A DNA stretch of 64,000 nt from Roseiarcus sp963717215 (GTDB lineage: Bacteria; Pseudomonadota; Alphaproteobacteria; Rhizobiales; Beijerinckiaceae), in NCBI GenBank assembly GCA_963717215.1, contig CAVQVS010000004.1:62001-126000 (forward strand). The letters are read 5' to 3'. This document shows, piece by piece, positions 18,988-27,411 of this stretch; the stretch's first letter is position 1; each line of letters begins with the position of its first letter. The notes under the pieces are model-generated. The model saw only the letters and a list, made by a program, of their open reading frames with translations. It searched no databases and was not told the origin of the DNA. A program made the translations under genes and the position numbers.

Positions 18988-19976
18988 CGGATCGCCTCGT
19001 GACCAATGTCGTTGCGGCCGCGCCCGAACGGCGCCGCGCCCCGACGCTGGTGCAGATGCTTCTGCGCAGCGAATGGCCATGGATGCTCTACCTGGCTTTC
19101 GTCGTCCTTTGTGTCGTCTTCAGCTTCGCTTCGCCGTGGTTCTTGTCGGTCGACAACTTTCTGAACATCGGCCGGCAGACGACGCTGGTTTCGATCGCCG
19201 CAATTGGCATGACCTTCGTGATCATCGCGGGCCAGATCGATCTCTCCGTCGCATCCACCCTTGCGCTTTCGGGCATGGCCGCGGCGCTCGCGATGGCGCA
19301 TCTCGCCAATTTCTGGTTGGTTGGCGCGCTGGCGGGTCTCGGCACGGGCGCGCTGGTCGGTCTCCTCAACGGGACGCTCACCACGCGCCTCGCCATTCCC
19401 TCGTTCCTCGTCACGCTGGGCACGCTCAGCGCCGCCCGCGGCCTTGCGATGATGGTGACGGACACCAAGCCGGTCATCATCACCAACGAGCGGTATTTCA
19501 GGATTTTCGGCGAGGGCAACCTGTTGGGCCTGCCGGCCCCGATCGCCTGGACATTGGCCGCGACCATCGGCGGCGTGCTGCTGCTGCACTATAACATCTT
19601 TGGCCGCCGGATTTACGCAGCCGGCGGCAACCCGACCGCCGCGCTTTATTCCGGCATCCAGATCAAGCGTGTGACGACCTGGGCCTTCGTGCTGACGGGT
19701 GCGCTTGCGGGCCTCGCGGCGCTGATCCTCTCCGCGCGTTCGCACGCCGCCCGGCCAGACGTCGTGCAGGGTATGGAGCTCGACGTCATCGCCTCCGTCA
19801 TCCTTGGCGGCTGCAGCCTGTTCGGCGGCCGTGGCTTTATCCTCGGAACGCTGCTCGGAAGTCTCATCATCGGGACGCTCAACAACGGGCTTGTGCTCTT
19901 GGGCGTCAGCTCGCCGATGCAGCTCATCATCAAGGGCGCGATCATCGTCGCCGCCGTCGCTTTCACCAAACGCTAG
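18984..19976 (+). CDS. Ribose-type sugar ABC transporter permease (RbsC)
   Basis: Inner-membrane permease of the CUT2 importer, 330 residues. Hallmarks: GMTFVIIAGQIDLSVAST, LVTLGTLSAARG, the YAAGGNPTAALYSGI loop and GGCSLFGGRG near the C-terminus. It starts with GTG overlapping the ATPase stop by four bases. A stable hairpin covers its stop codon and separates it from the binding-protein gene. Only one permease is encoded here, so it presumably works as a homodimer, unlike the two-permease operon at the left edge. Confidence 0.92.
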   Translation: MTDRLVTNVVAAAPERRRAPTLVQMLLRSEWPWMLYLAFVVLCVVFSFASPWFLSVDNFLNIGRQTTLVSIAAIGMTFVIIAGQIDLSVASTLALSGMAAALAMAHLANFWLVGALAGLGTGALVGLLNGTLTTRLAIPSFLVTLGTLSAARGLAMMVTDTKPVIITNERYFRIFGEGNLLGLPAPIAWTLAATIGGVLLLHYNIFGRRIYAAGGNPTAALYSGIQIKRVTTWAFVLTGALAGLAALILSARSHAARPDVVQGMELDVIASVILGGCSLFGGRGFILGTLLGSLIIGTLNNGLVLLGVSSPMQLIIKGAIIVAAVAFTKR

Positions 19977-19993
19977 CCTGCGGTAAGCAGGCT
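19975..19993 (+). promoter_or_regulatory. Intra-operon hairpin between permease and binding-protein genes
   Basis: AGCCTGC (19975-19981) and GCAGGCT (19987-19993) form a perfect 7-bp stem with the loop GGTAA, starting inside the permease stop codon. There is no T-tract. In ABC operons such structures often stop 3' decay and help set a higher level of the binding-protein message; that role is inferred. Confidence 0.5.
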
Positions 19994-20064
19994 GGGTAAC
20001 GGGCCATGTCGTCGGCCTTACGAAGAAAAACGACGACTCGAGGAAAAGCCAAGGAGCATCACTT

Positions 20065-21219
20065 ATGAAAATCTCACCACCTGTCAGATTCGCGCTTGCG
20101 TCCAGCGTCGCTGTGGGCGCGCTCGCATTTTTATCTTACGGCGCTCTCGCCGACGTGCCGGCAAGCTGCGTCAAGGGCGTTGATCTCGCGACGCTTGGAC
20201 CGACGTCGATCGTGGGCCAGGGCCCGCATGGCGAGAAGGCCGCCTCGGTCGATGAACTGAAGCTCAGCGACGCCGACGCCGAGAAGGTGAAGGCAGGCCA
20301 TTTCAAGGTCGGCATCTCGATGCAGACCGTGAACCTCGACTGGTCGCAATTGCAGGTGCAGGGGATCACCGACACGCTGAAGAAATATGGCGTCTCAGTC
20401 ACGGGAGTCGCGTCCGCCGAATACCAGGTCGACAAGCAGATCGCGGACATCGAGAACACGATCCAGCAGCATCCCGACGGCATCATCTCGATCCCGGTCG
20501 ATTTCACGGCAACGGCGCCGACCTACAAGAAGGTGTCGCAAGCCGGCATCAAGCTTGTGTTCATGGACAGCATTCCGACCGGGCTCGAGCACCCGAAGGA
20601 ATATGCCACGATGGTCTCGGCCGACAGCCAGGGCAACGGCAGGATTGCTGCCGAGGTCCTCGCCTCGTGCGTCGACAAGGGCGGCACGATCGGTCTCGTC
20701 AATTTCGGCGTCGACTATTTCAGCACCAACGAGCGCACCAAGGGCGTTCGCGAGTGGATGCAGAAGAACCGCCCCGACATCAAAATGAAGCAGGTCGACT
20801 TCACTGATCCGGCGAAAGTGTCGCAGATCGCGGGCGATTTCCTGACTGCCAATCCGGACATCAAGGGTGTGTTCGCGGTTTGGGACCAGCCGGCGCTCGA
20901 CACCCTGTCCTCGATGCGCGCGCAGAACATCAACATCCCGGTCACGACGGTCGACCTCGGCCTGCAATCGGCGATCGAGATCGCCAAGGGCGGCCCGCTC
21001 AAGGCGACGGGCTCGCAGCGTCCCTACGATCAGGGCGCGGCGGAAGCGATGGCGATGATGAACGCGCTGATCGGCAAGGAGACGCCGGCCTGGGTCGGCG
21101 TGCAGTCGCTGCCGGTTGTCCAGTCCAATGTGCTTGAATCGTTCAAGACCGTGTTCAAGAAAGATCCGCCAGCGGAACTGACCGACGCCTGCACCGCAGC
21201 CAAACCCGCGTGCAATTGA
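20065..21219 (+). CDS. Ribose-type sugar ABC transporter periplasmic binding protein
   Basis: Periplasmic receptor of the CUT2 importer, 384 residues, with a Sec signal ending at GALA-DV. AAGGAG lies a suitable distance before the ATG. The fold is the periplasmic-binding-protein-like (LacI/RbsB) type: VGISMQTVNLDWSQLQVQGI, QHPDGIISIPVD, VFMDSIP and FAVWDQPALDTL are visible. Unlike most RbsB proteins it has an N-terminal addition with a Cys (ASCVKG), a Cys in the middle and a Cys pair at the very end (DACTAAKPACN), suggesting disulfides. It closes the plus-strand operon; the convergent M3 peptidase ends 66 bases away. Confidence 0.9.
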   Translation: MKISPPVRFALASSVAVGALAFLSYGALADVPASCVKGVDLATLGPTSIVGQGPHGEKAASVDELKLSDADAEKVKAGHFKVGISMQTVNLDWSQLQVQGITDTLKKYGVSVTGVASAEYQVDKQIADIENTIQQHPDGIISIPVDFTATAPTYKKVSQAGIKLVFMDSIPTGLEHPKEYATMVSADSQGNGRIAAEVLASCVDKGGTIGLVNFGVDYFSTNERTKGVREWMQKNRPDIKMKQVDFTDPAKVSQIAGDFLTANPDIKGVFAVWDQPALDTLSSMRAQNINIPVTTVDLGLQSAIEIAKGGPLKATGSQRPYDQGAAEAMAMMNALIGKETPAWVGVQSLPVVQSNVLESFKTVFKKDPPAELTDACTAAKPACN

Positions 21220-21285
21220 AAGATTCGCGCTAACGCGCGGGCCGAAGGAGGCGGCCGTCGAAATGACGCCCGCCTCTCTCGAGCC

Positions 21286-23365
21286 TTAGCTCGCCTCGAG
21301 TTCCAGCCCTCGCTTGCGGAACAGCGCGCCGGGTGAGGGCGAGCGGCCGCGAAAGGCTCGATAGGCCTCGTCATAATCGCGGCTGCCGCCAGCCGCATAG
21401 ACGAAATCATTGAGCCGTTTGGCGATGTCCGGATCAAAGATGTCGCCAGCTCTCTTCGAACGCTTCGAAGCCGTCAGCGTCCAGAACCTCCGACCACAGA
21501 TAGCTGTAATAGGCGGCCGAATAGCCGCCTGAGAAAATGTGCTGGAAGTGCGGCGTGCGGTGGCGCATGCCGATCGCGTCGGGCATGCCGATCCGCTCGA
21601 GTTCCTTGCGCTCGAACGCGACGACGTCGACCTCGGCGGGCGACGGATCGAGATGGAGCTTCAGGTCGATCAGCGCCGAGGCTGTGTATTCGACCGTCGC
21701 CCAGCCCTGATTGAACCGGCGCGCGTTGAGAAGCTTGTCGACCAGCGCCTCCGGCATCGGCTCGCCGGTTTTGTAGTGGAGCGCAAAGCGACGCAGCATC
21801 TCCGGCTGCAAGATCCAATGCTCGAAGACCTGAGAGGGAAACTCGACGAAATCGCCGGCGACATGCGTGCCGGAGATGCGTGGATAGACGACATCCGACA
21901 GCATGCCGTGCAGCCCATGGCCGAATTCATGGAACAGCGTCCGCGCGTCGTCGACGCTCAAAAGACTGGCCTCGCCGTCGCCGCCCTTGGCGAAGTTCAT
22001 CACATTGACGACGATCGGCAGTTCCTCGCGATCAAGCTTCTGCTGGCTGCGGAAACCGCTCATCCAGGCGCCGCTGCGCTTCGAGGGCCTCGCGAAATAA
22101 TCGCCCAGAAACAGAGCTTTTGGCGCGCCGTCGCGCCCCTTCACCTCCCATGCGCGAACGTCGGGATGATAAAGCTTGAGGTCGAAGCGCTCGGTAAAGC
22201 CGAGTCCGAACAGGCGGCTTGCGGCGTAGAACGCCGCGTCGATCACGCGGTCGAGCTGCAGATAGGGCTTGAGCTCGCCCTCATCGAAGTCGAACTCCGC
22301 CTTGCGCCGCTTTTCCGAGAGATAGCGCCAATCCCAAGGCGCGAGTTTGAAATTGCCGCCCTCGCTGGCTGCGATCGCCTGCAGCGCCTCTTCGTCTTTC
22401 CGCGCCCGAGCGACGCCCGGAGCCCAGACCGACTCGAGCAGACCAAGCGCCGCTTCCGGCGTTTTCGCCATCGTGTCGGCGAGCCGGTAATGCGCATAAG
22501 TCTCGTAGCCCAACAGCCGCGCGCGCTCGGCTCTCAAACGCACCAATTCGGCGGCGATGGCGCGATTGTCGCTCGCGCCGCCGTTCTCGCCCCTCGCGGT
22601 CCAGGCGCGAAACGCGGTCTCGCGAAGATCGCGGCGGCCTGAGAATTGGAGGAACGGCTCGACGCTAGAGCGCGACAGCGTGACCGCGTACTTGCCGGGA
22701 TGGCCCCGGTCGGCGGCGATGCGTGCGGCGCTGCTCACGAAAAAATCGGGCAGACCCTCAAGGTCGGGCTCATCGAGCAGCATCAGCCAGTCTTTTTCAT
22801 CCGCGAGCACGTGCTGACCGAACTCCGCCCCAAGCGTCGCCAGTCGCTCGGCGATCGCGGCCAGTCGCGCTTTGGCCTCGGGCTCCGCGCCAGCGCCGGC
22901 GCGGGTGAAATCGAGGTGATAGCGCTCAAGCACGCGCGCCTGTTCGGCCGAAAGCGCGAGCTTCTCCGCCCGCGCCTTGATCGCGTCGATGCGCTTGAAC
23001 AAGGTCTCGTTCAGATAGGTCTCGCTGCGATGGCGCGCGAGAACCGGCGCGATTTCGCGCTCGATCGCCTGCAATTCGTCATTGGTGTGGGCGCCAACCA
23101 GATTGAAAAAAACGCTGGCCACTCTGTCGAGGCTGCGGCCGCTGCGCTCGAGCGCCTCGATCGTATTGGCGAAAGTCGGGGGCTCGGGATTTGCGGCGAC
23201 GGCGTCGATCTCCGCGCGGGCTTGGCTGAGCGCCACGTCGAACGCGGGTCGGAAATGACGAGGCTCGAAGCGATCGAACGGCGGCGCCTCGAAGGGCGCG
23301 GTCCATGCTTCGAGGAGCGGGTTCCGATCGGCAGGGGAGGGGGTCGTCGGGGAATTGGGGCTCAT
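21286..23365 (-). CDS. M3-family zinc oligopeptidase (oligopeptidase A / Dcp type), one frameshift
   Basis: Cytoplasmic zinc endopeptidase or dipeptidyl carboxypeptidase that degrades short peptides. The zinc site is TLFHEFGHGLHGML (HExGH). The C-terminal signature HIFSGGYSAAYYSYLW is present. From ATG 23365 the frame runs to about 21450 and then hits a false stop; shifting one base continues with AGDIFDPDIAKRLNDF and ends GLELEAS at 21286, the conserved end of the family, so a single indel near 21455 is assumed. Repaired length is about 693 residues, normal. The gene stands alone, convergent with the sugar binding protein. Confidence 0.88.
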
Positions 23366-23511
23366 GCCCCTCAGCTAGGAGGTCGAGGCGCGCTACGCAA
23401 CCCGACGGCGCGGCCTGTTTAGGGAGCGCTGTCACAAAACGCGCTCTGAGAGCGACCCGCTGCGAACCCCCGGTCATTCCCGCGAGCAGAAACATGGCCT
23501 GATCTGCGCTC

Positions 23512-23543
23512 CCCTGGACCGCCGCTTTCGCGGGCGTCCAGGG
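23512..23543. repeat. REP-like palindrome
   Basis: CCCTGGAC (23512-23519) and GTCCAGGG (23536-23543) enclose a second stem CCGC/GCGG with the loop TTTC. The preceding text GGTCATTCCCGCGAGCAGAA is of the same class of short intergenic repeats. It sits downstream of the HdeA-like gene and could serve as its terminator. Repeat status is inferred from form. Confidence 0.45.
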
Positions 23544-23571
23544 ACGCCGTTCGTAGATCTGGAGTGGCTGC

Positions 23572-23970
23572 CTACTGGCCGCCCGCCTGCACCTTCTTCA
23601 CATAGTCATCGACTGCGTCGACGACCTTCTCGTCCGGGTGAGCTTTGCAAAACTCGATGACTTCATGGATCCCCTGTTTGGCGCGGGGGATGTTCACCAC
23701 ATGTCGCTTCAGGTGGCCGTTCCACCAGCCGCTATACCAGGCGCCGAGGAAGTCGGCGTCTTCCTGGAAGGTGCCGGCGAGCTGGGCGCAGGTTAGCGCC
23801 CGCACGTTCAGATAGCCTTTGTCGTCCATATAGGTCTTCAATTCGACCTGGGCTTGCGACGCCGAAGCGGATGCGATGAGCGCGGCGGCAGCGGCCAGAG
23901 CGACACGCAAATCGACGCGGCGCAGCGCCCCCTTGAGCGCGTTCCCGTGCCCTGAGCTTGAGGCAATCAT
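23572..23970 (-). CDS. HdeA/HdeB-family periplasmic protein, copy 1
   Basis: Small exported protein of 132 residues. After a signal peptide (cleavage near SQAQ-VELK) comes the HdeA/HdeB pattern: LTCAQLAGTFQEDADFLGAW, an aromatic SGWWNG stretch and VIEFCKAHPDEKVVDAV, with two cysteines that would form the disulfide of the family. HdeA/HdeB are acid-activated periplasmic chaperones in enterics; in rhizobia the family is widespread and mostly untested. The chosen start gives a long leader; a shorter start inside it is possible. A close paralog lies 78 bases upstream, so this is a tandem duplication. Confidence 0.8.
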   Translation of the reverse strand: MIASSSGHGNALKGALRRVDLRVALAAAAALIASASASQAQVELKTYMDDKGYLNVRALTCAQLAGTFQEDADFLGAWYSGWWNGHLKRHVVNIPRAKQGIHEVIEFCKAHPDEKVVDAVDDYVKKVQAGGQ

Positions 23971-24048
23971 TGGTTTCTCTCTTTCGATTTCAGGAGTTCG
24001 ATGAGGCGCGCCGAAAACTGTCCGCGGAGAGCCAAGCGCGCGGCCAAG

Positions 24049-24408
24049 TTACTTCTCGTCGTTGACCTTGATGCCTTGTTCCTTGCGCATCTTCTTGATG
24101 TTGATGTCCATCGCCGTGATGACCTTCGTCTTCGGATTGGCCTTGCAATAGACGATCACCCGATGCTCGAGCTCCTTGGCGCGGTCGACCTTCAATTTGC
24201 TGTAGCCAGCGAGGCCGTTGTACCAGCCGCTGTACCAGACGGTCATGAAGTCGGCGTCTTCCTGAAAGGTATTGGCGAGCTGGGCGCACGTCAGCTTCTG
24301 CACGTCCAGGTTGCCCTTGGCGTCCCCATAGGTGTTCAGCTCGACCTGAGCTTGCGCCGCGCTGACGCCAAACAGCGCGATCGCACAAAACGATAGCATG
24401 AATTTCAT
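24049..24408 (-). CDS. HdeA/HdeB-family periplasmic protein, copy 2
   Basis: Paralog of the preceding gene, 119 residues. ATG 24408 is preceded by GGGGAGGGTGCAA and begins a clean signal peptide (MKFMLSFCAIALFGVSAAQA). The mature part repeats the family pattern, LTCAQLANTFQEDADFMTVW, SGWYNG and a second Cys in VIVYCKANP, and ends in a basic tail (KKMRKEQGIKVNDEK). The two copies share about half their mature residues by eye, so the duplication is not recent. Being upstream with its own good ribosome site, it is probably the first gene of a two-gene unit. Confidence 0.85.
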   Translation of the reverse strand: MKFMLSFCAIALFGVSAAQAQVELNTYGDAKGNLDVQKLTCAQLANTFQEDADFMTVWYSGWYNGLAGYSKLKVDRAKELEHRVIVYCKANPKTKVITAMDINIKKMRKEQGIKVNDEK

Positions 24409-24574
24409 TTGCACCCTCCCCAACCCAAGCGCGGCTGCGCCTCGAAGGCGGCTGAGCGGATATCGGCCGCGACTCGCCGCGTTCAGTCCACACTGTTCAC
24501 GGCGAGTCTCCCTGAACTGGAACAAACGGCGGGTCAAGCCGCCGCGGCGCGGCGATCTCTGTTGTCCACCGCCG

Positions 24575-25945
24575 TCAGGTCCGCGCCAGCAAGTGTTCGC
24601 TCGCAAGCCAGAAGGGCGGAAGGCATAAAGGGGTCGATGAAAGGGGCAGGATCGAATCCCTGATTGCGATTCCGAGCTTGTCGCGAACGAAGTTTCGGCG
24701 CGCTTCGATCCTGTCGGCCACGGCCGGATGGCGGGCTTTCAGTTCATCGCGCAGCGCGGCGTCGGCGAAGACGATTCCGTCCTCGCAATTCAAAGCCCAG
24801 CCCGTTCGCATCGGGGTCGGAATGATGTCGACCTGAAACGGCATGCCCGACGCGATGCATTCGGGAGAGCCCGGCCGGATCGGCGTATGAATCCATTCGT
24901 CGTGGCCGGTGAGATGGCCCGGATTGAGCGCCGACCGCAGGCCGCCGCGCGCGAGCGTCTCGGTTACGGCCGCAAACACGGCTTCCCCGGCAACGCCAAT
25001 GTCCGCGGTCTCGTACCAGGTGATAAGGCCGTCGAAATAATCGGAGGCGGTCTTCAGAAACGCCTCATCATAGTCTGCGATCAATCCAGCGCGGGCGGAA
25101 AGGCCGCCCCAATAGCCGACTCCGGCCGTGACGCCGTCGCCTCGATTTGCGATGCGGCCTCCTGGCGAACGCAGGCCGATCACGGGCTGCGCCGGGTCGC
25201 CGGTCGCGTACATCACGTGGGCGGAAAGGGCCTCGCCGGAATAGCCCATGGCGCGCGCCGCCTCCATCTCGCTCACGCCGAGCCGCGTTCCGGTCAGGAT
25301 GCGCCAGACGGCGGCGGAAGCGCGTGCGGCGCCCCATTCATGCAAAGCGATCTGATCGACGTCGATCCTCGAACGCAGGCCGGTCGTCGGATGCATGAGC
25401 ACGGGCGTCGCGTCCTTCAACGCATCGGCCCCGCCCGCAATCCTCATCAGCATCGCCACGAGATAGTGGGGAACGAACAGGCCCGGCGAGGCGTCGTCCC
25501 ATTCCGCCGGCTCGAAATATTTCCAACCCACGATCCCGATCGTCTGGCCGGCGCCCATGCCCCCTTCTCTCAATACGGCGGCGAGGTCGGGCTTGAGCGC
25601 GCGATCCTGGCCCATGAGGCTCATGCTTTGCGCGAGCGCGATGTCGAGGCCGGGGAGCCCGGCCAAGGGCGCGTAGGATTCGCCCTCGTTGCCAACGATG
25701 AGCACCCGCCGATCTTGCGGGCCGAGCAGCAGCAGCGCTTCCTCGAACCGCGGATCGTAGCCTGAGAGAAAGGCGATGTTGGCGAGGTGCTCGCGGTCGG
25801 CGTAGACGACGAGCCAATCGCATTCCGCTCGCGCATAGGCCTCGCGGCACCGCTTCTCATAGGTCGTTGCGGGAATGCGAGGCGCTTCGAGCGGAAGCCC
25901 GAAGTCGGGAACGACGACGTCACGCAGCGCACTTGGCATAGACAT
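24575..25945 (-). CDS. M24-family (Xaa-Pro aminopeptidase-like) protein with altered metal site
   Basis: Protein of 456 residues with the creatinase/aminopeptidase-P layout: an N-terminal domain (WLVVYADREHLANIAFLSGY) and a C-terminal pita-bread-type domain. Start at ATG 25945 is supported by GAGGGGAGA. The usual M24 ligands are hard to find: where the family has D-x-G and a second Asp I see YWGGLSARAGLIAD, where it has GHGIG I see GHLTGHDEW, and the first Glu appears as Asp in FQVDIIP; NCEDGIVF keeps the last Glu. It may be a non-peptidase relative. It is divergent from the LivK-type gene, so it may act on an imported amino acid derivative; that link is inferred. Confidence 0.75.
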   Translation of the reverse strand: MSMPSALRDVVVPDFGLPLEAPRIPATTYEKRCREAYARAECDWLVVYADREHLANIAFLSGYDPRFEEALLLLGPQDRRVLIVGNEGESYAPLAGLPGLDIALAQSMSLMGQDRALKPDLAAVLREGGMGAGQTIGIVGWKYFEPAEWDDASPGLFVPHYLVAMLMRIAGGADALKDATPVLMHPTTGLRSRIDVDQIALHEWGAARASAAVWRILTGTRLGVSEMEAARAMGYSGEALSAHVMYATGDPAQPVIGLRSPGGRIANRGDGVTAGVGYWGGLSARAGLIADYDEAFLKTASDYFDGLITWYETADIGVAGEAVFAAVTETLARGGLRSALNPGHLTGHDEWIHTPIRPGSPECIASGMPFQVDIIPTPMRTGWALNCEDGIVFADAALRDELKARHPAVADRIEARRNFVRDKLGIAIRDSILPLSSTPLCLPPFWLASEHLLART

Positions 25946-26102
25946 TCTCCCCTCGGAGCGGTCCAGGCGGGCCGCCAGACATGCCCTTCTCACCTGATAG
26001 TCCCCGGCGTCTGCAAACGCGATCTGCGGACGGTCCCGATGCGCCTTGTCAGCGTCCTCACGCGTGATATGATAACCGTCAAAATTAATATGGGAGGTTA
26101 GT

Positions 26103-27266
26103 ATGCTGAAACTCGTCGCGATGTTCACGGCGGCCCTGGCGTCCTTGCCGGTCGCCGTCCGCGCGGGAGATCTCGCCGGCCAGGAGATCCGCATCGGCGT
26201 CGCCGGTCCGCTGACGACCCCCTCGGCGACTTTCGGCGTCGAGATGCGTCAAGCGGTCGATCTCGCAATCGACGAGCGGAATGGAGCGGGCGGCCTTCTC
26301 GGCGGAAAGGTCGTGGCTACCGTGATCGACGATCAGGCGGATGCAGAAAAAGGAAAGGCCGCCGCTAAGGCGCTCTGCGATGATCCGCGGGTGCTCGCGG
26401 TCGTCGGGCCTGTGAACAGCGGGGTCATGCTCGCGAGCGAGAAGATTTATGCGGACTGCGGCCTACCGATCGTGACGCCAATGGCCTCCAATCCGGCCAT
26501 CACGGAGCAGGGATTGGCCAATGTCTTCCGCCTCACCAATCGCGACGACCGCAAGGGTCCGGGTCTCGCGCGATGGCTCGCAACCAAGATGGGCAAGAGA
26601 GCGGCTGTCGTCGTCGATGACGGGACGCCTTACGGCAAGGGCCTCGCCGATCAGTTCGCAAACGCCTTCCCAGCGACGGGCGGCGCCGTCCTGACGCGCT
26701 GGACGACGAAGCCGGGCCAGACGGATTTCTCGACCGAGGTCGCAGCCCTGCCGAAAGATTTCGATGTTCTGTTCTTCGGCGGCATCAAGGAAGGCGCCTA
26801 TATCCTCAAGGACATGCGCAAGGCTGGCCTCAACCAAGTCTTCGCCGGCGGCGACGGCTGCTGGAGCGTCGGCGGCTTTATCAAGCCGGCGGAGGGCGCA
26901 GCGACGGCGGGGGAGGGCGTACGCATCCTCTCGGCCGCGCCCGCTCTCGGCAAGGTCGCCGGCTCATCCGAATTCGCCGAGCGTTACAAGGCCCGGTTCG
27001 GGCCGATCAACAATTACGCCGCGAGCTCCTACGACAGCGCGCGCGTCGTCATGAGGGCGCTCGAGGCCGCGGCGATGAAGAAGGGCGGCATGCCGGATCG
27101 CGCAGATGTGCTGGCCGCGCTCAAGGGCGCGAAGTTTCAGGGCGTCGCCTATGCCGCGCCCGAGGCCTTCGACGCGAAGGGAGACAACATTGCGGCTGTC
27201 ATCTTCGTCAACGACGTCGATGGCGACCGCTTCCGCGAGATCGACCAGATCGGCGGCGAACGCTAG
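26103..27266 (+). CDS. Branched-chain amino acid-type ABC transporter substrate-binding protein (LivK family)
   Basis: Periplasmic receptor of the Leu/Ile/Val-binding type I family, 387 residues. GGAGGT precedes the ATG; the signal peptide ends near VRAG-DL. Typical blocks: IRIGVAGPLT, AVDLAIDERNGAGGLLGGKV, VVGPVNSGVMLASEKIYAD, NVFRLTNRDDRKG and FGGIKEGAYILKDMRK. No permease or ATPase genes accompany it here, so it is an orphan receptor that must use a transporter encoded elsewhere. The stop overlaps the stop of the prfC-like fragment on the other strand. Confidence 0.9.
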   Translation: MLKLVAMFTAALASLPVAVRAGDLAGQEIRIGVAGPLTTPSATFGVEMRQAVDLAIDERNGAGGLLGGKVVATVIDDQADAEKGKAAAKALCDDPRVLAVVGPVNSGVMLASEKIYADCGLPIVTPMASNPAITEQGLANVFRLTNRDDRKGPGLARWLATKMGKRAAVVVDDGTPYGKGLADQFANAFPATGGAVLTRWTTKPGQTDFSTEVAALPKDFDVLFFGGIKEGAYILKDMRKAGLNQVFAGGDGCWSVGGFIKPAEGAATAGEGVRILSAAPALGKVAGSSEFAERYKARFGPINNYAASSYDSARVVMRALEAAAMKKGGMPDRADVLAALKGAKFQGVAYAAPEAFDAKGDNIAAVIFVNDVDGDRFREIDQIGGER

Positions 27267-27397
27267 GCCGCGGCCTTCTGATAGTCCTTGATGTCGGCAA
27301 AGGCGACCTTTGGCCAGCGCTCCTGCTCGTAGCGGAGGTTGAAGGCGCTGGACGCCATGAACACTGGCGCGCCGTCGAGATCGGAGTCGATCGAGGA
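27263..27397 (-). pseudogene. Second, diverged copy of the prfC 3' end (about 44 codons)
   Basis: Read on the minus strand this segment encodes SDLDGAPVFMASSAFNLRYE, then QERWPKVAFADIKDYQKAAA and a stop, almost the same as the last 44 residues of RF3 encoded at 30556-30690. The DNA differs at roughly one base in ten, mostly silent, so it is an independent allele rather than a fresh duplicate. Upstream of about 27400 similarity to prfC ends. It has no start and is not a gene. The intact prfC lies 3.2 kb away in the same orientation, so the two copies form a direct repeat flanking 27398-30555, as happens when an element integrates at a gene 3' end and supplies a replacement end. Confidence 0.8.
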
Positions 27398-27411
27398 CGA
27401 GGCCCGCGCGC

